This document shows positions 40,501 through 49,761 of a stretch of DNA of 64,000 nucleotides, piece after piece. Every line of letters starts with the position of its first letter. Position 1 is the first letter of the stretch. The notes under the pieces are model-generated. The model saw nothing but the letters and a program-made list of their open reading frames with translations. It ran no database searches and was not told the origin of the DNA. The position numbers and the translations under genes were made by a program. Location: assembly GCA_001600695.1 (NCBI GenBank), contig BCKQ01000004.1:868001-932000 (forward strand), written 5' to 3'. The stretch comes from Ascoidea asiatica (Eukaryota > Ascomycota > Saccharomycetes > Ascoideales > Ascoideaceae).

Positions 40501-40842
40501 GCCTTAAATTCTAATTTTCTTTCAATTTCTTCTTCAAATTCAATACTGAATTCAGAGAAACATTTAAGCGTGAATTCAAGTATGAAATCCGATTCATATG
40601 AAGAAATTTCGCCAGTTTCTGAAAGAAATAGTATTATATCTATAAGAAAACTTGGAATTATTGATGATCATGATAAATTTCAAAATAATAAAGATAATTT
40701 CATTGATTTCAGTGATACTAATTCTCTTAAGGTGAATCATGAAATATCTATTGATACTAATAAAGATATAATAAATGATGGATCGGAAATGAATAGCTTA
40801 TTCAATGCAATTGATGTTGTTTTAAATGATTTACAAAACTAG
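37531..40842 (+). CDS. Ste5/Far1-type pheromone-pathway scaffold
   Basis: 1103 codons. A RING-H2 domain runs from Cys203: CNFCNEDLDITFNIEKIINL, NCGHSTHENCL, then PICSICQK near residue 266. The order and the INLNCGHSTHENC core match the RING of yeast Ste5 and Far1, which binds the G-beta subunit Ste4. A segment at about 600-645 (KTLKWDINYKDINFIYISHHDI) is placed where both have a PH domain. LLFIFNTENNLEIETQSLLINMIRALSMKMKNIYIIG (about 778-815) resembles the VWA-like region of Ste5 that engages Ste7/Fus3. The start PSPSKWRLSQRFNSP may be a membrane-binding amphipathic element. The rest is Asn/Ser-rich with an Asp/Ser repeat near 945-965. I cannot separate Ste5 from Far1 here. Confidence 0.72.
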   Translation: MDPSPSKWRLSQRFNSPSHNNINNNILNNVNDRDKSPLSINSLNSLNSSNSSSSLDSNINSNLNLNSNLNSNSNSQNSSLNKKYFKKFNKKIHSNNYNNSKNIINSLDFSNLKETKIQISSNNKNNLINNNPINNNNNLNYSKVKYLRNKKRSSYYHNNNNLLSSDTLNTSNISINSINSNNSSNSINSNNENIKILKNLKICNFCNEDLDITFNIEKIINLNCGHSTHENCLKTCIEDNKILNIINNNTTTNNNINNNINLIFPICSICQKTAIPKLNYYLDHFITLYLLFEPNSNSIQYQSQLQLQSQSQQLSNQVSKSPISNISTKINDNKSINTHNSNNSRNSIQSLQSLQSFQSIPSIKSNVSISNNSINNNRFSINSKLSQSSFKSNRTNNSIRNNSIKFNHHDNKSSRGSSISAISSIVSSVSRNSTPPQSPLNSNFNSNLINLSINKIQSIFLNYLLNQLNLNFSKRLNLLSILEFKNFGNLRLVDKLQISLNSSDNYNLKLLYLFKKILIIIDLNFKNYKILPLNNSSDFNNNNELNLNSIIDENGKINKNLNSNNNNNNDNSSNDDFFDPSSHHFNSNSFSSLKIETPTSKTLKWDINYKDINFIYISHHDIKNVLEKWGVALCDSDFIFPNKIFSTTLTLPSHYFNSSEPSPSSLSFPVINDFDYDDLEKSIEKIKINDEDKNKNKNNNNTNNNKNKNLDKSDESNNVSISILNSNFNSPDSSINSNEVIENASPKASLSGNKKQEDINEFQNKSEIIDITINKSPKYLLFIFNTENNLEIETQSLLINMIRALSMKMKNIYIIGTKNNFNEIHLKGFLNQNLNLNELGQINETKFIDSDFNLIINEEISPNIENLESEFAAIFLSSDHISNSPKINLIKNQLFLEITNFQDSSDSFKRNSFITKNLSIVPSWDSLMETICNKFNISFDDDYDSDSDSDSESDSETNSDSDDNSNSINCISDNDNKSNLITDENCQSQLALNSNFLSISSSNSILNSEKHLSVNSSMKSDSYEEISPVSERNSIISIRKLGIIDDHDKFQNNKDNFIDFSDTNSLKVNHEISIDTNKDIINDGSEMNSLFNAIDVVLNDLQN

Positions 40843-42024
40843 ATACCCATAATCTCAAATTTACTAGCTTTTTTAATAAGGACTTTTTTGCTTTTTAATT
40901 TAATTGTTTTTCTTTTGTTTTTTTTTATTAAAAATACTTTTGTACTCTGTTTTTTTGTTTTTACTTTTCTCATGTATTTTTTCTTCGCTTTTGTTAATTA
41001 GTTTATTCGCTTTTTTTTTTTTTTCTGTTTTGTTGTTTAATTTTTTTATTTAAGCTTTTTTTAAAGCTAGAGTGGACTCTAATAAATAAAATAATCCTTT
41101 ATTATTATGTGATATATGCTAGAGTAAAAGTAGTTAAAAAAATTTAAATTTTAAAATAATATAAATTAATTTGTAAATTCAAGTGATTTTTGAATTCTCC
41201 AATTATATCTCGTAAAATTATCAAGTTTAGTATTTAAGTTTGTATTGGCATGCAAGAGGAAAAACCTTAATTAACCTTAAAATTCTTATTTTTAATTTTT
41301 AATTTTTATATTTTTATATTTTGATTGCTAGATAATAATATTTATTCAAATCGTCTTGTTGAGGATATAAAAATGATGTTAGATATTATTATTACAATTA
41401 TTATGTGACATTATTTTTAGATATGATTGGAATTTCTGTAAATCGATATAAATTAACAGTTCCATTAACTTCATATTCAAAAATTGTTTATTGAAAAAAT
41501 AAAAACCAATCATATTTTTGTCACATTCAAATCGGAATAAACATACAAGAATATTTGTACAACTGTTGAAAGTCTTTCCACTTATTTTATATGATTTATC
41601 TATCTCATCGCCATTTTCTCCCCATCAACTTCGATGTAATGCCAATTTGAATCATTCACAAACCACACACACAAAGAAAGATGCAAGAAGAAACAAACGC
41701 AAGAAGCCAGAAATGCGGTAGTCCTGGTTTACGATTATGATTATGATTTCAATGACCCACCACCGTGGTAAATCACAAGTTGGCACGTGACTGAGATCAC
41801 ATGATCATTCTTGGTTTGATTTTGAAGATTGAAAATGAAATATTTGAGAAACTGGAAAGAAGACAAAGAGGACAAAGAAGACCAAGAATATTAAAAAGAC
41901 AATAAAGAGAAAGACAAAGAGAAAGAGAAAGAGAAAGATTAAGAAGATATTGAGAGGTGTTGTGTGAAGGGAATAAAGAATTTAAATAATCAAAGAAGTA
42001 AGAAAAAGACTTCATAATCTAAAT
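40843..42024. other. Intergenic region carrying a third, gutted family copy
   Basis: 40843-41190 is T-rich terminator-like DNA. 41190-41335 is the family block (copy C). 41340-41520 has a short coding-like remnant (MIGISVNRYKLTVPLTSYSK, then a stop at about 41491). 41690-42024 is promoter of PET123 with an E-box at 41784-41789 and a repeated AGAGAAAG tract at 41900-41940. The frame at 41518-41721 is not supported. Confidence 0.45.
41192..41335 (+). repeat. Shared upstream block of the dispersed family, copy C (no gene body)
   Basis: ATCTCGTAAAATTA, TATTTAAGTTTG, GGCATGCAAGAGG and the 18-mer AACCTTAATTAACCTTAA at 41263-41280 line up in order with copies A and B, followed by TTTGATTGCTAG. Similarity ends there: the gene body is missing. 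Confidence 0.7.
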
Positions 42025-42942
42025 ATGAGTAAAAATTTAGTTAGATATGGTTTATCAGGTATTTTACCAAAACCTAGAGAAATTTTTAAACAACCGATTT
42101 TACCAATAATTAAAATTAAAGAATCTGATACAGGTTATTCAAAAAATATAAAACATCCTAAGAATTCAACAAGAGATTTAAAATTTAAAAAATCTTTTAA
42201 AGTTTTAAATAAATTAAATTTAACAATTCCATTACCAAAAAAAATTTATAATTTAAATGAATTAAAAAATTTATCAAAAAATCAAAAAATTAATTATAAA
42301 AAATCAAAATTAAGAAGAGATTATTTAAAAGAAATTTATGAAATTGAAGAAGAAAAAATTTTAAAAAATTTAAATTTTAAAAAAATTGAAAAAATTAAAT
42401 TAAAAGAAATTTCAAATTTAGAAAATTTAAAAAAAATTTCAAATAAAAATTTTGAAATTAAAAATAGTTTAACATTACCAACAATTTCAAAATTTTTAAA
42501 TGGTTCAATAATGAGAAATAGAACAAATTTTGAAAAAATTCAATTAAATAAAAAACGTGAAATTAATAGAATTTATAATATTTTAAAAATTAATGAAAAA
42601 AAATCAAATAATTTATTAAAATTATATTATAATTCAAAAAATTTTATAATTAATGAAAATTCTTTAATTCAAAAAATTAATTTAGTATTTCCAATAAATA
42701 ATGATCAAAAAAAAATTTCAGAATCAAATCATTTATCTAATTTTCAATCAATTGATAGAATTTTTAATAATTTAACACCAAATCCAACATATTTTGATAA
42801 TATTAATAAATCTTTATATGATAATTTATCTGGTACAATTAATAAAACTTTACCAGATTTTAATCAAATTAATGATAATTTAAATGGTAATTTACAAAAA
42901 TTAACTTCAATTGCAAATAATTCTTTTAAAAACAATAATTAA
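42025..42942 (+). CDS. PET123: Mitochondrial small ribosomal subunit protein Pet123 (mS26)
   Basis: 305 codons, close to yeast Pet123 (318). Landmarks in matching order: LVRYGLSGILPKPREIFKQP at the start (yeast [20 protein letters not shown]), KNIKHPKNSTRDLKF, KSKLRRDYLKEIYEIEEEKIL (yeast [21 protein letters not shown]), LTLPTISKFLNGSIMRNRT (yeast LTIMTLDKMMSQPLLRNRS), then LLKLYYNSKNFIINENSLIQKI. It is very Lys/Asn-rich, largely helical and basic, as expected for a mitoribosomal protein. It is needed for mitochondrial translation. No cleavable presequence is obvious, which is also true of the yeast protein. Confidence 0.88.
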   Translation: MSKNLVRYGLSGILPKPREIFKQPILPIIKIKESDTGYSKNIKHPKNSTRDLKFKKSFKVLNKLNLTIPLPKKIYNLNELKNLSKNQKINYKKSKLRRDYLKEIYEIEEEKILKNLNFKKIEKIKLKEISNLENLKKISNKNFEIKNSLTLPTISKFLNGSIMRNRTNFEKIQLNKKREINRIYNILKINEKKSNNLLKLYYNSKNFIINENSLIQKINLVFPINNDQKKISESNHLSNFQSIDRIFNNLTPNPTYFDNINKSLYDNLSGTINKTLPDFNQINDNLNGNLQKLTSIANNSFKNNN

Positions 42943-43256
42943 AATTATTGTTTTGAATATTATTTAACTCTCTTGTATATATATGTCTTTTTAAATAATA
43001 ATAATTTAATAACGTTAATATTTCCTATTTTAAATAAATAAGGCTTGTGGTGGATGGTAAACAATTACGTGGCTAGTGAGGCCATCCACAGCACTGGTCT
43101 TACCCATGTCACCTGACTGTTTTGTTATTAGGGTGCAGATAAAGTGATAAGAAAACCACTTTTTAATATTTTTAATATTTTTATCTTCTTTTATATCATT
43201 ATCTTCTTTCATATCAATATATTATATTATATAAAATTATATGTTTAATAGGAAAA
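42943..43256. promoter_or_regulatory. Intergenic region with an 8-bp inverted repeat
   Basis: GTGGATGG at 43050-43057 is perfectly complementary to CCATCCAC at 43082-43089, inside a GC-richer patch (43040-43125) upstream of the next gene. It may be a paired factor site or a short hairpin. Otherwise AT-rich. Confidence 0.4.
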
Positions 43257-43937
43257 ATGTCATCAATTTTACTTTTTAAATCTTCTTTAAGTTGTATTAA
43301 TAAAAGGAAATTTTCAAAAAGTTGTGTAAGAAAATATGCAAAAATTTTAAATAATTTATCAAAACAAGATAATGAATTTATAAAAAATAGAAATAATAAT
43401 TTAATAAATCCTCCAAATATAATAATAATTAATAAAGATAATGATTTTTTAAAAATTGATGATTTAAATCCAATTGAATTTAAAAAAGAATTAATTGATA
43501 TTAACTTAAATTCAAATTCAAATTCAAATTCAAATTCAAATTCAAGTTCAAGTTCCGATTCAAATTATAGTCAATTACCTGATGATTCTCAATTTATTGA
43601 ACAACATTATAATGAATTAAAAATTTTTAAAAATTATTTAATTAATAAGTATAGTAATAGTAGTTCAATTACTGATAATAATAATAATAATAATAATAGA
43701 ATAATTTTTGAAAATTTTAAAGATTTAAAAAGTAATGAATTATTAATTGAATTAATAAATTTTATAAATTTGAATATTAATAATAAAAATTTAAATTTTA
43801 ATATAAGAAATTTTAAAAAATTTTATAATAATATTAAAATTACTTTAAAATTAAATGGTAATCATACATTTATTTTAGATCTTTTATTACAAAATAAAGA
43901 ATCCTTTGATAATTTCAATAATTCAAAAAATATGTAA
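43257..43937 (+). CDS. Putative mitochondrial protein, unrecognised
   Basis: 226 codons. The N-terminus is rich in Ser, Lys and Arg without acidic residues (MSSILLFKSSLSCINKRKFS), ending KSCVRKYAKIL; this reads as a mitochondrial presequence. A conserved-looking core ILNNLSKQDNEFIKNRNNNLINPPNIIIINKDNDFLKI precedes an (SN)n tract and an Asn run. LPDDSQFIEQHYNELKIFKNYLINKY then follows. The C-terminal 70 residues are Asn/Lys-rich. No catalytic motif or membrane span is seen. It lies just after PET123 in the same direction; a role in mitochondrial gene expression would fit but is a guess. Confidence 0.6.
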   Translation: MSSILLFKSSLSCINKRKFSKSCVRKYAKILNNLSKQDNEFIKNRNNNLINPPNIIIINKDNDFLKIDDLNPIEFKKELIDINLNSNSNSNSNSNSSSSSDSNYSQLPDDSQFIEQHYNELKIFKNYLINKYSNSSSITDNNNNNNNRIIFENFKDLKSNELLIELINFINLNINNKNLNFNIRNFKKFYNNIKITLKLNGNHTFILDLLLQNKESFDNFNNSKNM

Positions 43938-44238
43938 ATAGTTTTTATACACAATCTTTTAATAAATATTTATATTATATTATATTATTGTTCCATTGTT
44001 GTGGTGTCGTCTGTGCACGTGTCTATATTTTTTGATAAGAATTTTATAAAATAAATATAAACAATTTTTTGTTATTTGTCTTTAATTTACAACTGAATTC
44101 AAATCAATCAGTCAAAGCAAATACATCAGTAGATTAATCAATAAATCAATTAGATTATATTATTATATTACATTACATAGTAAATTAAGTCAGTTAAGAA
44201 CTATTACAATCACAACTACATATTATCAGATTTTAAAT
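43938..44238. promoter_or_regulatory. TVP15 upstream region
   Basis: A patch at about 43990-44025 (GTGGTGTCGTCTGTGCACGTGTC) includes an E-box at 44016-44021, about 220 bp before the ATG. The rest is AT-rich leader. Confidence 0.4.
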
Positions 44239-44954
44239 ATGGATAATTTCGATAGCCCTAATACTATGGATCTCTCAAGAGTATTCAAAATAACTAATTT
44301 ATCTGTTGGAGTAATTTCTGTATGTGTTAAAAATACATTATTATCTAAATAAACAAATAAATAAACAAATAAATAAGTAAATAACTAACTAAATAACTAA
44401 CTAAATTAAATATATTATTAGATTCTATGTGGATTTGGTGAACTTTTTAATGGATTGTAAGTACTTTATATTCTATTCTATTAAATTTATCCTAACAGAT
44501 TACTAACTAATATTTATTCAATTTCTAGTCAAGGAGTATGTTAAACATAAAAATCTAAATTCTATAAACTTTTTTGTCATTAAAACTTATACTAATTTTA
44601 CTAATTTTTAATTTTTAATTTTTATTTTTTTTTTTCAATATAAATTCATAGATAATTTTAGGACTTTATGTTATTTTATTCGGTATTATAATTTGTTATC
44701 TTGAATTCATTGTACCTCCACAAACTTATGTTTATGCATCTTTTTTATTTTCCTTTATTGGTAGAGGTTTATTTTATATATTAATAGGTGTTATTGTTTC
44801 TCATGATCATTTTTTAAAAATATTTCCTGGTTTTATTATATCTTTAATTGGAATTGGATATTCAATTATTGAATATGTTCCTTCAATTACTCCTCCTGAA
44901 AACATGAGAGCTGAAGCAAGTTCAATAGGAATTGATGATGAAGATGTCATCTAA
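44239..44954 (+). CDS. TVP15: Golgi membrane protein Tvp15 (three introns, 7-nt exon)
   Basis: Four coding exons: 44239-44319 (81 nt), 44422-44456 (35 nt), 44529-44535 (7 nt), 44652-44954 (303 nt, including stop). Joined they give 141 residues; yeast Tvp15 has 143. The start VFKITNLSVGVIS matches yeast FFKIANISIGCID, the splice region reads ILCGFGELFNG-FQG-IILGLYVILFG, and the end reads CYLEFIVPPQTYVYASFLFSFIGRGLFYILIG then SSIGIDDEDVI, matching YLEFKVP, SFLGRGLSYILL and SIGDDDI. Every junction has GT...AG ends (GTATGT, GTAAGT, GTATGT), and intron 2 has a perfect TACTAAC. Skipping the 7-nt exon would make an immediate TAA. It is a four-span protein of late Golgi vesicles. Confidence 0.92.
44320..44421 (+). 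other. TVP15 intron 1
   Basis: 102 nt, donor GTATGT, acceptor TTAG at 44418-44421. Its interior is mostly AAATAAACAAAT and AACTAACTAA repeats, and CTAAC words serve as branch candidates. Confidence 0.85.
44457..44528 (+). other. TVP15 intron 2
   Basis: 72 nt, donor GTAAGT, branch TACTAAC at 44501-44507, acceptor CTAG at 44525-44528. Confidence 0.9.
44536..44651 (+). other. TVP15 intron 3
   Basis: 116 nt, donor GTATGT, branch-like TACTAAT twice near 44590-44605, a long pyrimidine/T tract, acceptor ATAG at 44648-44651. It begins directly after the 7-nt exon TCAAGGA. Confidence 0.88.
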
Positions 44955-45486
44955 GTTATTATTATTATTATTATTAATACAGTAGTTACAATCAAAGAAA
45001 TTATCAATTTCATTACCAGTGAAGAGGGACACGCGTCTAGCAGTTTCTTCGCGTAGCCATGTGCATTATCATGCACCACTTCTGAAGTACCACAACTGTG
45101 GATTTGAAGTCACATGCAGTTGCGCCACTATTTCTTTTTTTGCTCCACCAGCCTGCTTCTTGCTGATCTTTTTTTGGCTGTCCAATCAGCAGCCAGCACA
45201 ATGTCAGCAGCGTGAAAGCATCGCTTCTGTGTGGCTGGTGATTATATTCATCTTTCAAAACGTCTCAGGAAATGAAGATTCTCTTTGTTTGCAGTATTAC
45301 AATTTATTGCAATTTCCATTTATTTATTAGCTAAAGTATTAATAATATTCTTTTCCATTTCTTTCACCCCATGTATAAATATATGAATATATGAATATAT
45401 GAATATAAAAAGATTACTTTTCTTCAATTAATCAACTAATAATCAATCAATAATCCTTCAATATTCAATCAATTAATATATTAAAA
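44955..45486. promoter_or_regulatory. Upstream region of GRX with GC-rich island
   Basis: 45018-45260 is GC-richer, including an ACGCGT at 45031-45036 and repeated CAGCAGCCAGCAC/TGTCAGCAGC words. Frames crossing it on both strands are not codon-like. 45370-45405 is a tandem ATATGAAT repeat. Confidence 0.45.
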
Positions 45487-46329
45487 ATGCCATTAATAGA
45501 AATTGAATCTGAAGATCAATTCTCAGAATTAACAAATAATGAATCAATTTTAAATAAAGATAAATTAATTTTACTTTATTTTAAAACAGATTGGGCAAAA
45601 CCATGTTTACAAATTAATAATGTTATTGAAACAATAAGTAAAATTATAAAATTTAATAAAATTCAATTTATTTTAATAAATTCTGATAAATTTAATGAAA
45701 TTTCAAATTTATTTGAAATTAATTCTGTACCATATTTTATTTTAATTAAAAATGGTATAATTTTAAAAGAATTTTCTGGTGCTGATCCAAAACAATTATC
45801 TTTAATTTTAAATCAATTTATTGATCAATCTAATAATGATATTAATAAAGATTCAGATTCAAAATCTGAACAAATCATAGATTCAACAAAAACAGATGAA
45901 CTTAAAAGTTCATCTGAAAATGATTCAAAACCTATAACTAAATTAGAAACTAAATCTGAACCTAAATCTGAACCTGAACCTGAAACTGAAACTGAAACTG
46001 AAACTGAAACTGAAACTGAATTAAATGAAAGATTAAAAAAAATAACAAGTGCAGCTCCAATAATGTTATTTATGAAAGGTAGTCCATCTCAACCAAAATG
46101 TGGATTTTCAAGACAAATGGTTGCAATATTAAGAGAAAATAAATTACCTTTTGGATTTTTTGATATTTTAAAAGATGATTCCGTAAGACAAGGTTTAAAA
46201 ACTTTTTCAGATTGGCCAACTTTTCCACAATTATATGTAAATTCTGAATTTCAAGGTGGTTTAGATATAATTAAAGAAAATTTAAATGATGATCCTGATT
46301 TTTTTAAAGATTTAATAACTAAAAATTAA
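45487..46329 (+). CDS. GRX3: Monothiol glutaredoxin Grx3/Grx4
   Basis: 280 codons. N-terminal thioredoxin-like domain (residues 1-105) with LLYFKTDWAKPCLQINNVIE, INSDKFNEISNLFEINSVPYFILIKNG; only one Cys remains in the W-A-x-x-C motif, as in yeast Grx3/4. An acidic linker with a (TE)n repeat (about 160-180) follows. The C-terminal glutaredoxin domain has MLFMKGSPSQPKCGFSRQMV with the CGFS active site at Cys205, then DWPTFPQLYVNSEFQGGLDI, which holds the glutathione-binding WP-T-P and GG-D elements. These proteins bind a glutathione-coordinated 2Fe-2S cluster and signal iron status to nuclear factors and to cytosolic iron enzymes. Confidence 0.95.
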   Translation: MPLIEIESEDQFSELTNNESILNKDKLILLYFKTDWAKPCLQINNVIETISKIIKFNKIQFILINSDKFNEISNLFEINSVPYFILIKNGIILKEFSGADPKQLSLILNQFIDQSNNDINKDSDSKSEQIIDSTKTDELKSSSENDSKPITKLETKSEPKSEPEPETETETETETETELNERLKKITSAAPIMLFMKGSPSQPKCGFSRQMVAILRENKLPFGFFDILKDDSVRQGLKTFSDWPTFPQLYVNSEFQGGLDIIKENLNDDPDFFKDLITKN

Positions 46330-46446
46330 ATTAGAAATTTGAAATTTAATATATATATATATAAATACTTTGATAATTAAATATTTTAAATAAATAATTA
46401 AAAAAATCTAAATATCTTTTTTAAATATCTTTTTTAAATATCTTTT

Positions 46447-49070
46447 TTATATATTATCTAAATCTGAATCTGATAATATTTCTCCTTCACTACTAAATTC
46501 TTCAATTTCCTTTATAAAATTTTCTTTTTTTTCTTCATCACTTTCAATTATTGGATCTTCATCAAATTCATTTTCACTTAAACTTTCTTCAAATTCTTTA
46601 AAATTACTATCCATTTCATATTCTTCAATAATATCCCTTAAATTAAAATTATCATATTTATTATCATTATTTTTATCAGTTGTAGTTTTATTTTCTTCAT
46701 TATCATTATCTTCATTCACTTGAATATCATTATCTGAATAAATTTCAGAAAAATTTCCACCTAATCTACTTAATAATAAATTTTTATCATCATTTAAAAA
46801 ATTGAATTCTTTTAATTTATTTTTCTCAATTCTTTCTTTTTCTCTATCAATTTCTTTTTTATATTCCTTATTATATTCCTTATTATTATTTTGATAATAA
46901 AAATGAAATGATTTTAAATCAAATAATTTTTTTTTATTTATTATTGGTTCATAAAATCCATGTAATAAATTTAAATCATTAAATCTAATCATCGAATTTA
47001 TACAATTATTATTATTATTATTGTTATAACTAATTCGTTTATTATAATTGAAAAACTTATAAATTTGAAATTTTTTAATATCAATAATTATTTTTTTTTG
47101 TTTTTTTAAAACTTTCCATTCTCTTGTAAATTTTAAATTATCAAAATTTTTTTTATTTTTATAATTGATTAAATTATTTTTAATATTTAATTTAAAACAA
47201 TTTAATCTTGTATTTCTAATAATTAAATTAATTGAAATTTTAATCATATTAAACTTTAAAAAAATATTTGAAATTGATAATATTGATAAAATTTTTAAAA
47301 AATTTAAATTAATTTTAAAATCATTTAAATTATTTAAATAATTTTCTAAAATCATTAATGAAATTAAATTAATTTTATTTTCTGGTAAAATTTTTAAAAT
47401 TTTATTACAATTTAAAAAAATTTCTTCATTTTCAATTAATTTTTTATTTTTATTTAATTCTTTTGAACCATAAATAATTTTTCCAATAAAATGAAATAAA
47501 TCAATCTCATTTTCTTTACCAAATGTTAAATATTCATCATTATTATTATTATTAGGAATAATTTTATTATTAAATTTTGATTTCCAAGTTGACCAAAATT
47601 GAAAATAATTTATTGAATTTCTAATATCACCAATTTTTGAAATTTCATTAATTTTTTCATTTAATTCAAATTTATTTATTTTTTTAAAAATTTTTTTTTC
47701 ATTAATTATAATTTTATTTAAATTATTTTTAATTAAAGTTTTATTAATTGGATTAAAATTAATAATTTTAATATTTTTTAAATTTAAAATTTTATTACCA
47801 AAAATTGTATTAATATTATAATTATTATTAATATCATAATAATTTAAATTTAAATTATCATAATTATTTGATAAATCACTATTATTATTATTAAATGTAA
47901 ATTCAGAAATTGAGATAATTATTGGTGGTAAATTTTGAAAAGATTTAATATTTAACCATTGATATAAAGAATTTCTAAATAAATTTTTTGTTTCTTGATG
48001 AAATATATTTGGTAAATCTTCTATTAATAAAATTGATAAATTTGAATTAATTCTATATTTCATTGAATTTAAAAAATCATTAAATGAATTCATATTACTT
48101 TTTATTGGATTTTCCCATTCAATTAAATTTATTTTATCTATTTTATCTATTTTATTATTATTGTTGTTGTTATTATTAATATTATTTCCTAAGTTATTAA
48201 AAGAATTTGATAAATAAGAATTTTTATTATTATTTAAAATATCATTTGATGAAATAATTTCAGATAATAATTTAATTGTAGTACTTTTAGAAGTACCTGA
48301 AGGACCTTTTAAAATTAATAATCTTATATTTGAATTTTTATTTAACATTTTAATTAAAATTTCTTTAACATCATTTAATTTTTTTTTATGTAAAGCTAAA
48401 TCAGATAATAAATTTGGTTTATATTTTTCAATCCAAGATATGTTGTCGTTTTCATGAATTATTTTAGTTTTAATTGAGATTGGAATTGAAGTATTTAAGT
48501 TATGATAATTATTATGTTTATTATAAGATTGATCTATGATATTAAAAGATTTTGATATGAATTTTTTTCTTTTATTATTTGTAATACTTATGTTACTATT
48601 ATTAATATTAGTATTAATGATATTTTTAGATTTATAATATTGAAACTCATTAAAACTTATTGATTCTAAAGTATCATTTTGTTTTTTTGATTTAATATTC
48701 TTTTTGTTCTTGATAATATTATGAAGTTTAGTATTCGATTTAATATCAGTATTTATATCAGTATCAGTATCAGTTTCAGTATCAGATTGATTATGAAAAT
48801 CATTATTATTTTTTGTATTGGTATTAATATCCCATTGTTCATCATCTAAATCAATAATTAAATTTGGATCAATTTTATTTATTTTATTAATTAATTGATT
48901 ATTAGATTGAATTTTTCTTTCTCTTTCTCTTTTTCTTTTTCTTTTTCCATTTAGTTTTTTAATTGGAGAAGATTTAAATACTTTTCTATTAATTGATAAA
49001 TTATTATTATTTTCAGGTAATGAATATTTCATATTCTTGATTGAGATTATAGAAGAATCATTTTCAATTG

Positions 49071-49106
<36 letters not shown>

Positions 49107-49254
49107 TATCATTGTTATTCTTACTGTTATTATCAGATTCACTTGATTTATCAAAATCACTTGATAAAATTATAATTTTTTTATTTGATTTTTTTTTTCT
49201 ATGAGCGGGAAAAGATTTACTTTTATTTATGAATTTATTAATTGAATTAGCCAT
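46447..49254 (-). CDS. RAD24: DNA damage checkpoint clamp loader Rad24 (Rad17 family)
   Basis: 935 codons. The diagnostic entry WIEKYKPNLLSDLALHKKKLNDVKEIL (about 275-300) is the Rad17/Rad24 signature, followed by Walker A ILKGPSGTSKSTT and LLIEDLPN, a Walker B-like strand with DLPN as in Rad24. A WSTWKSK block lies in the lid region. The N-terminal 270 residues and the acidic C-terminus are low-complexity (poly-Asp near residue 55; SEGEILSDSDLDNI at the end), so it is longer than yeast Rad24 (659). Rad24 with Rfc2-5 loads the 9-1-1 clamp at damaged DNA to activate Mec1. It contains large Asn/Ile/Lys-rich inserts. The upstream region shared with SDS22 has two E-boxes. Confidence 0.85.
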
Positions 49255-49761
49255 TAATTATCCAAATTGGATTTGAATTATCAATTAAAATATTATTTCC
49301 TTACTTTTTTGCTCAATCATTCCTGTTTGTGATTGAAAATATTAATTCTTCAGCGTCTAATTCAAACTTCAATTCTCTTTTTTATCAGCAAAATAAACCT
49401 TTCTACAAGTAGATTTAATTCGTACGTATTTCTATAGTGAATAAATGACAATAATTATATTCCAATTATATTCCAATTATATTCCACTTCAATCACCTGA
49501 CGTGACACGTGACTTTTGAATATTTCAATTTCCTTGGATGGTCACGTGTCCGTTGATCAAAAACTGTTTACTTTTTTATTAATATTATTTATAAACTGAA
49601 TTTGGTATTTATTTTGATCCTTTTATTCTCATTCACTTATCAATCACTTATCAATCATTAATCAATCATTAATCAATCATTAATCAATCATTAATCAATT
49701 ATCAATCATTAATCATCAATCAGTTATCAAACACTAATCATTTCATTAAACAGATAATAAA
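49255..49761. promoter_or_regulatory. Divergent promoter region, RAD24 / SDS22
   Basis: Two E-boxes (CACGTG at 49506-49511 and 49543-49548) lie 32 bp apart in a short GC-richer patch. They are followed by a tandem ATCATTAATCA repeat (49640-49740) in the SDS22 leader. Confidence 0.5.

Noticed and set aside
45019..45330. 103-codon frame upstream of GRX
   Set aside because: Its codon use is unlike neighbouring genes, it is open on the opposite strand too, and it covers the GRX promoter.
49070..49110. ATC/GAT repeat as a CRISPR-like or regulatory repeat
   Set aside because: It is the poly-Asp codon run inside RAD24. Likewise AAT runs elsewhere encode poly-Asn.
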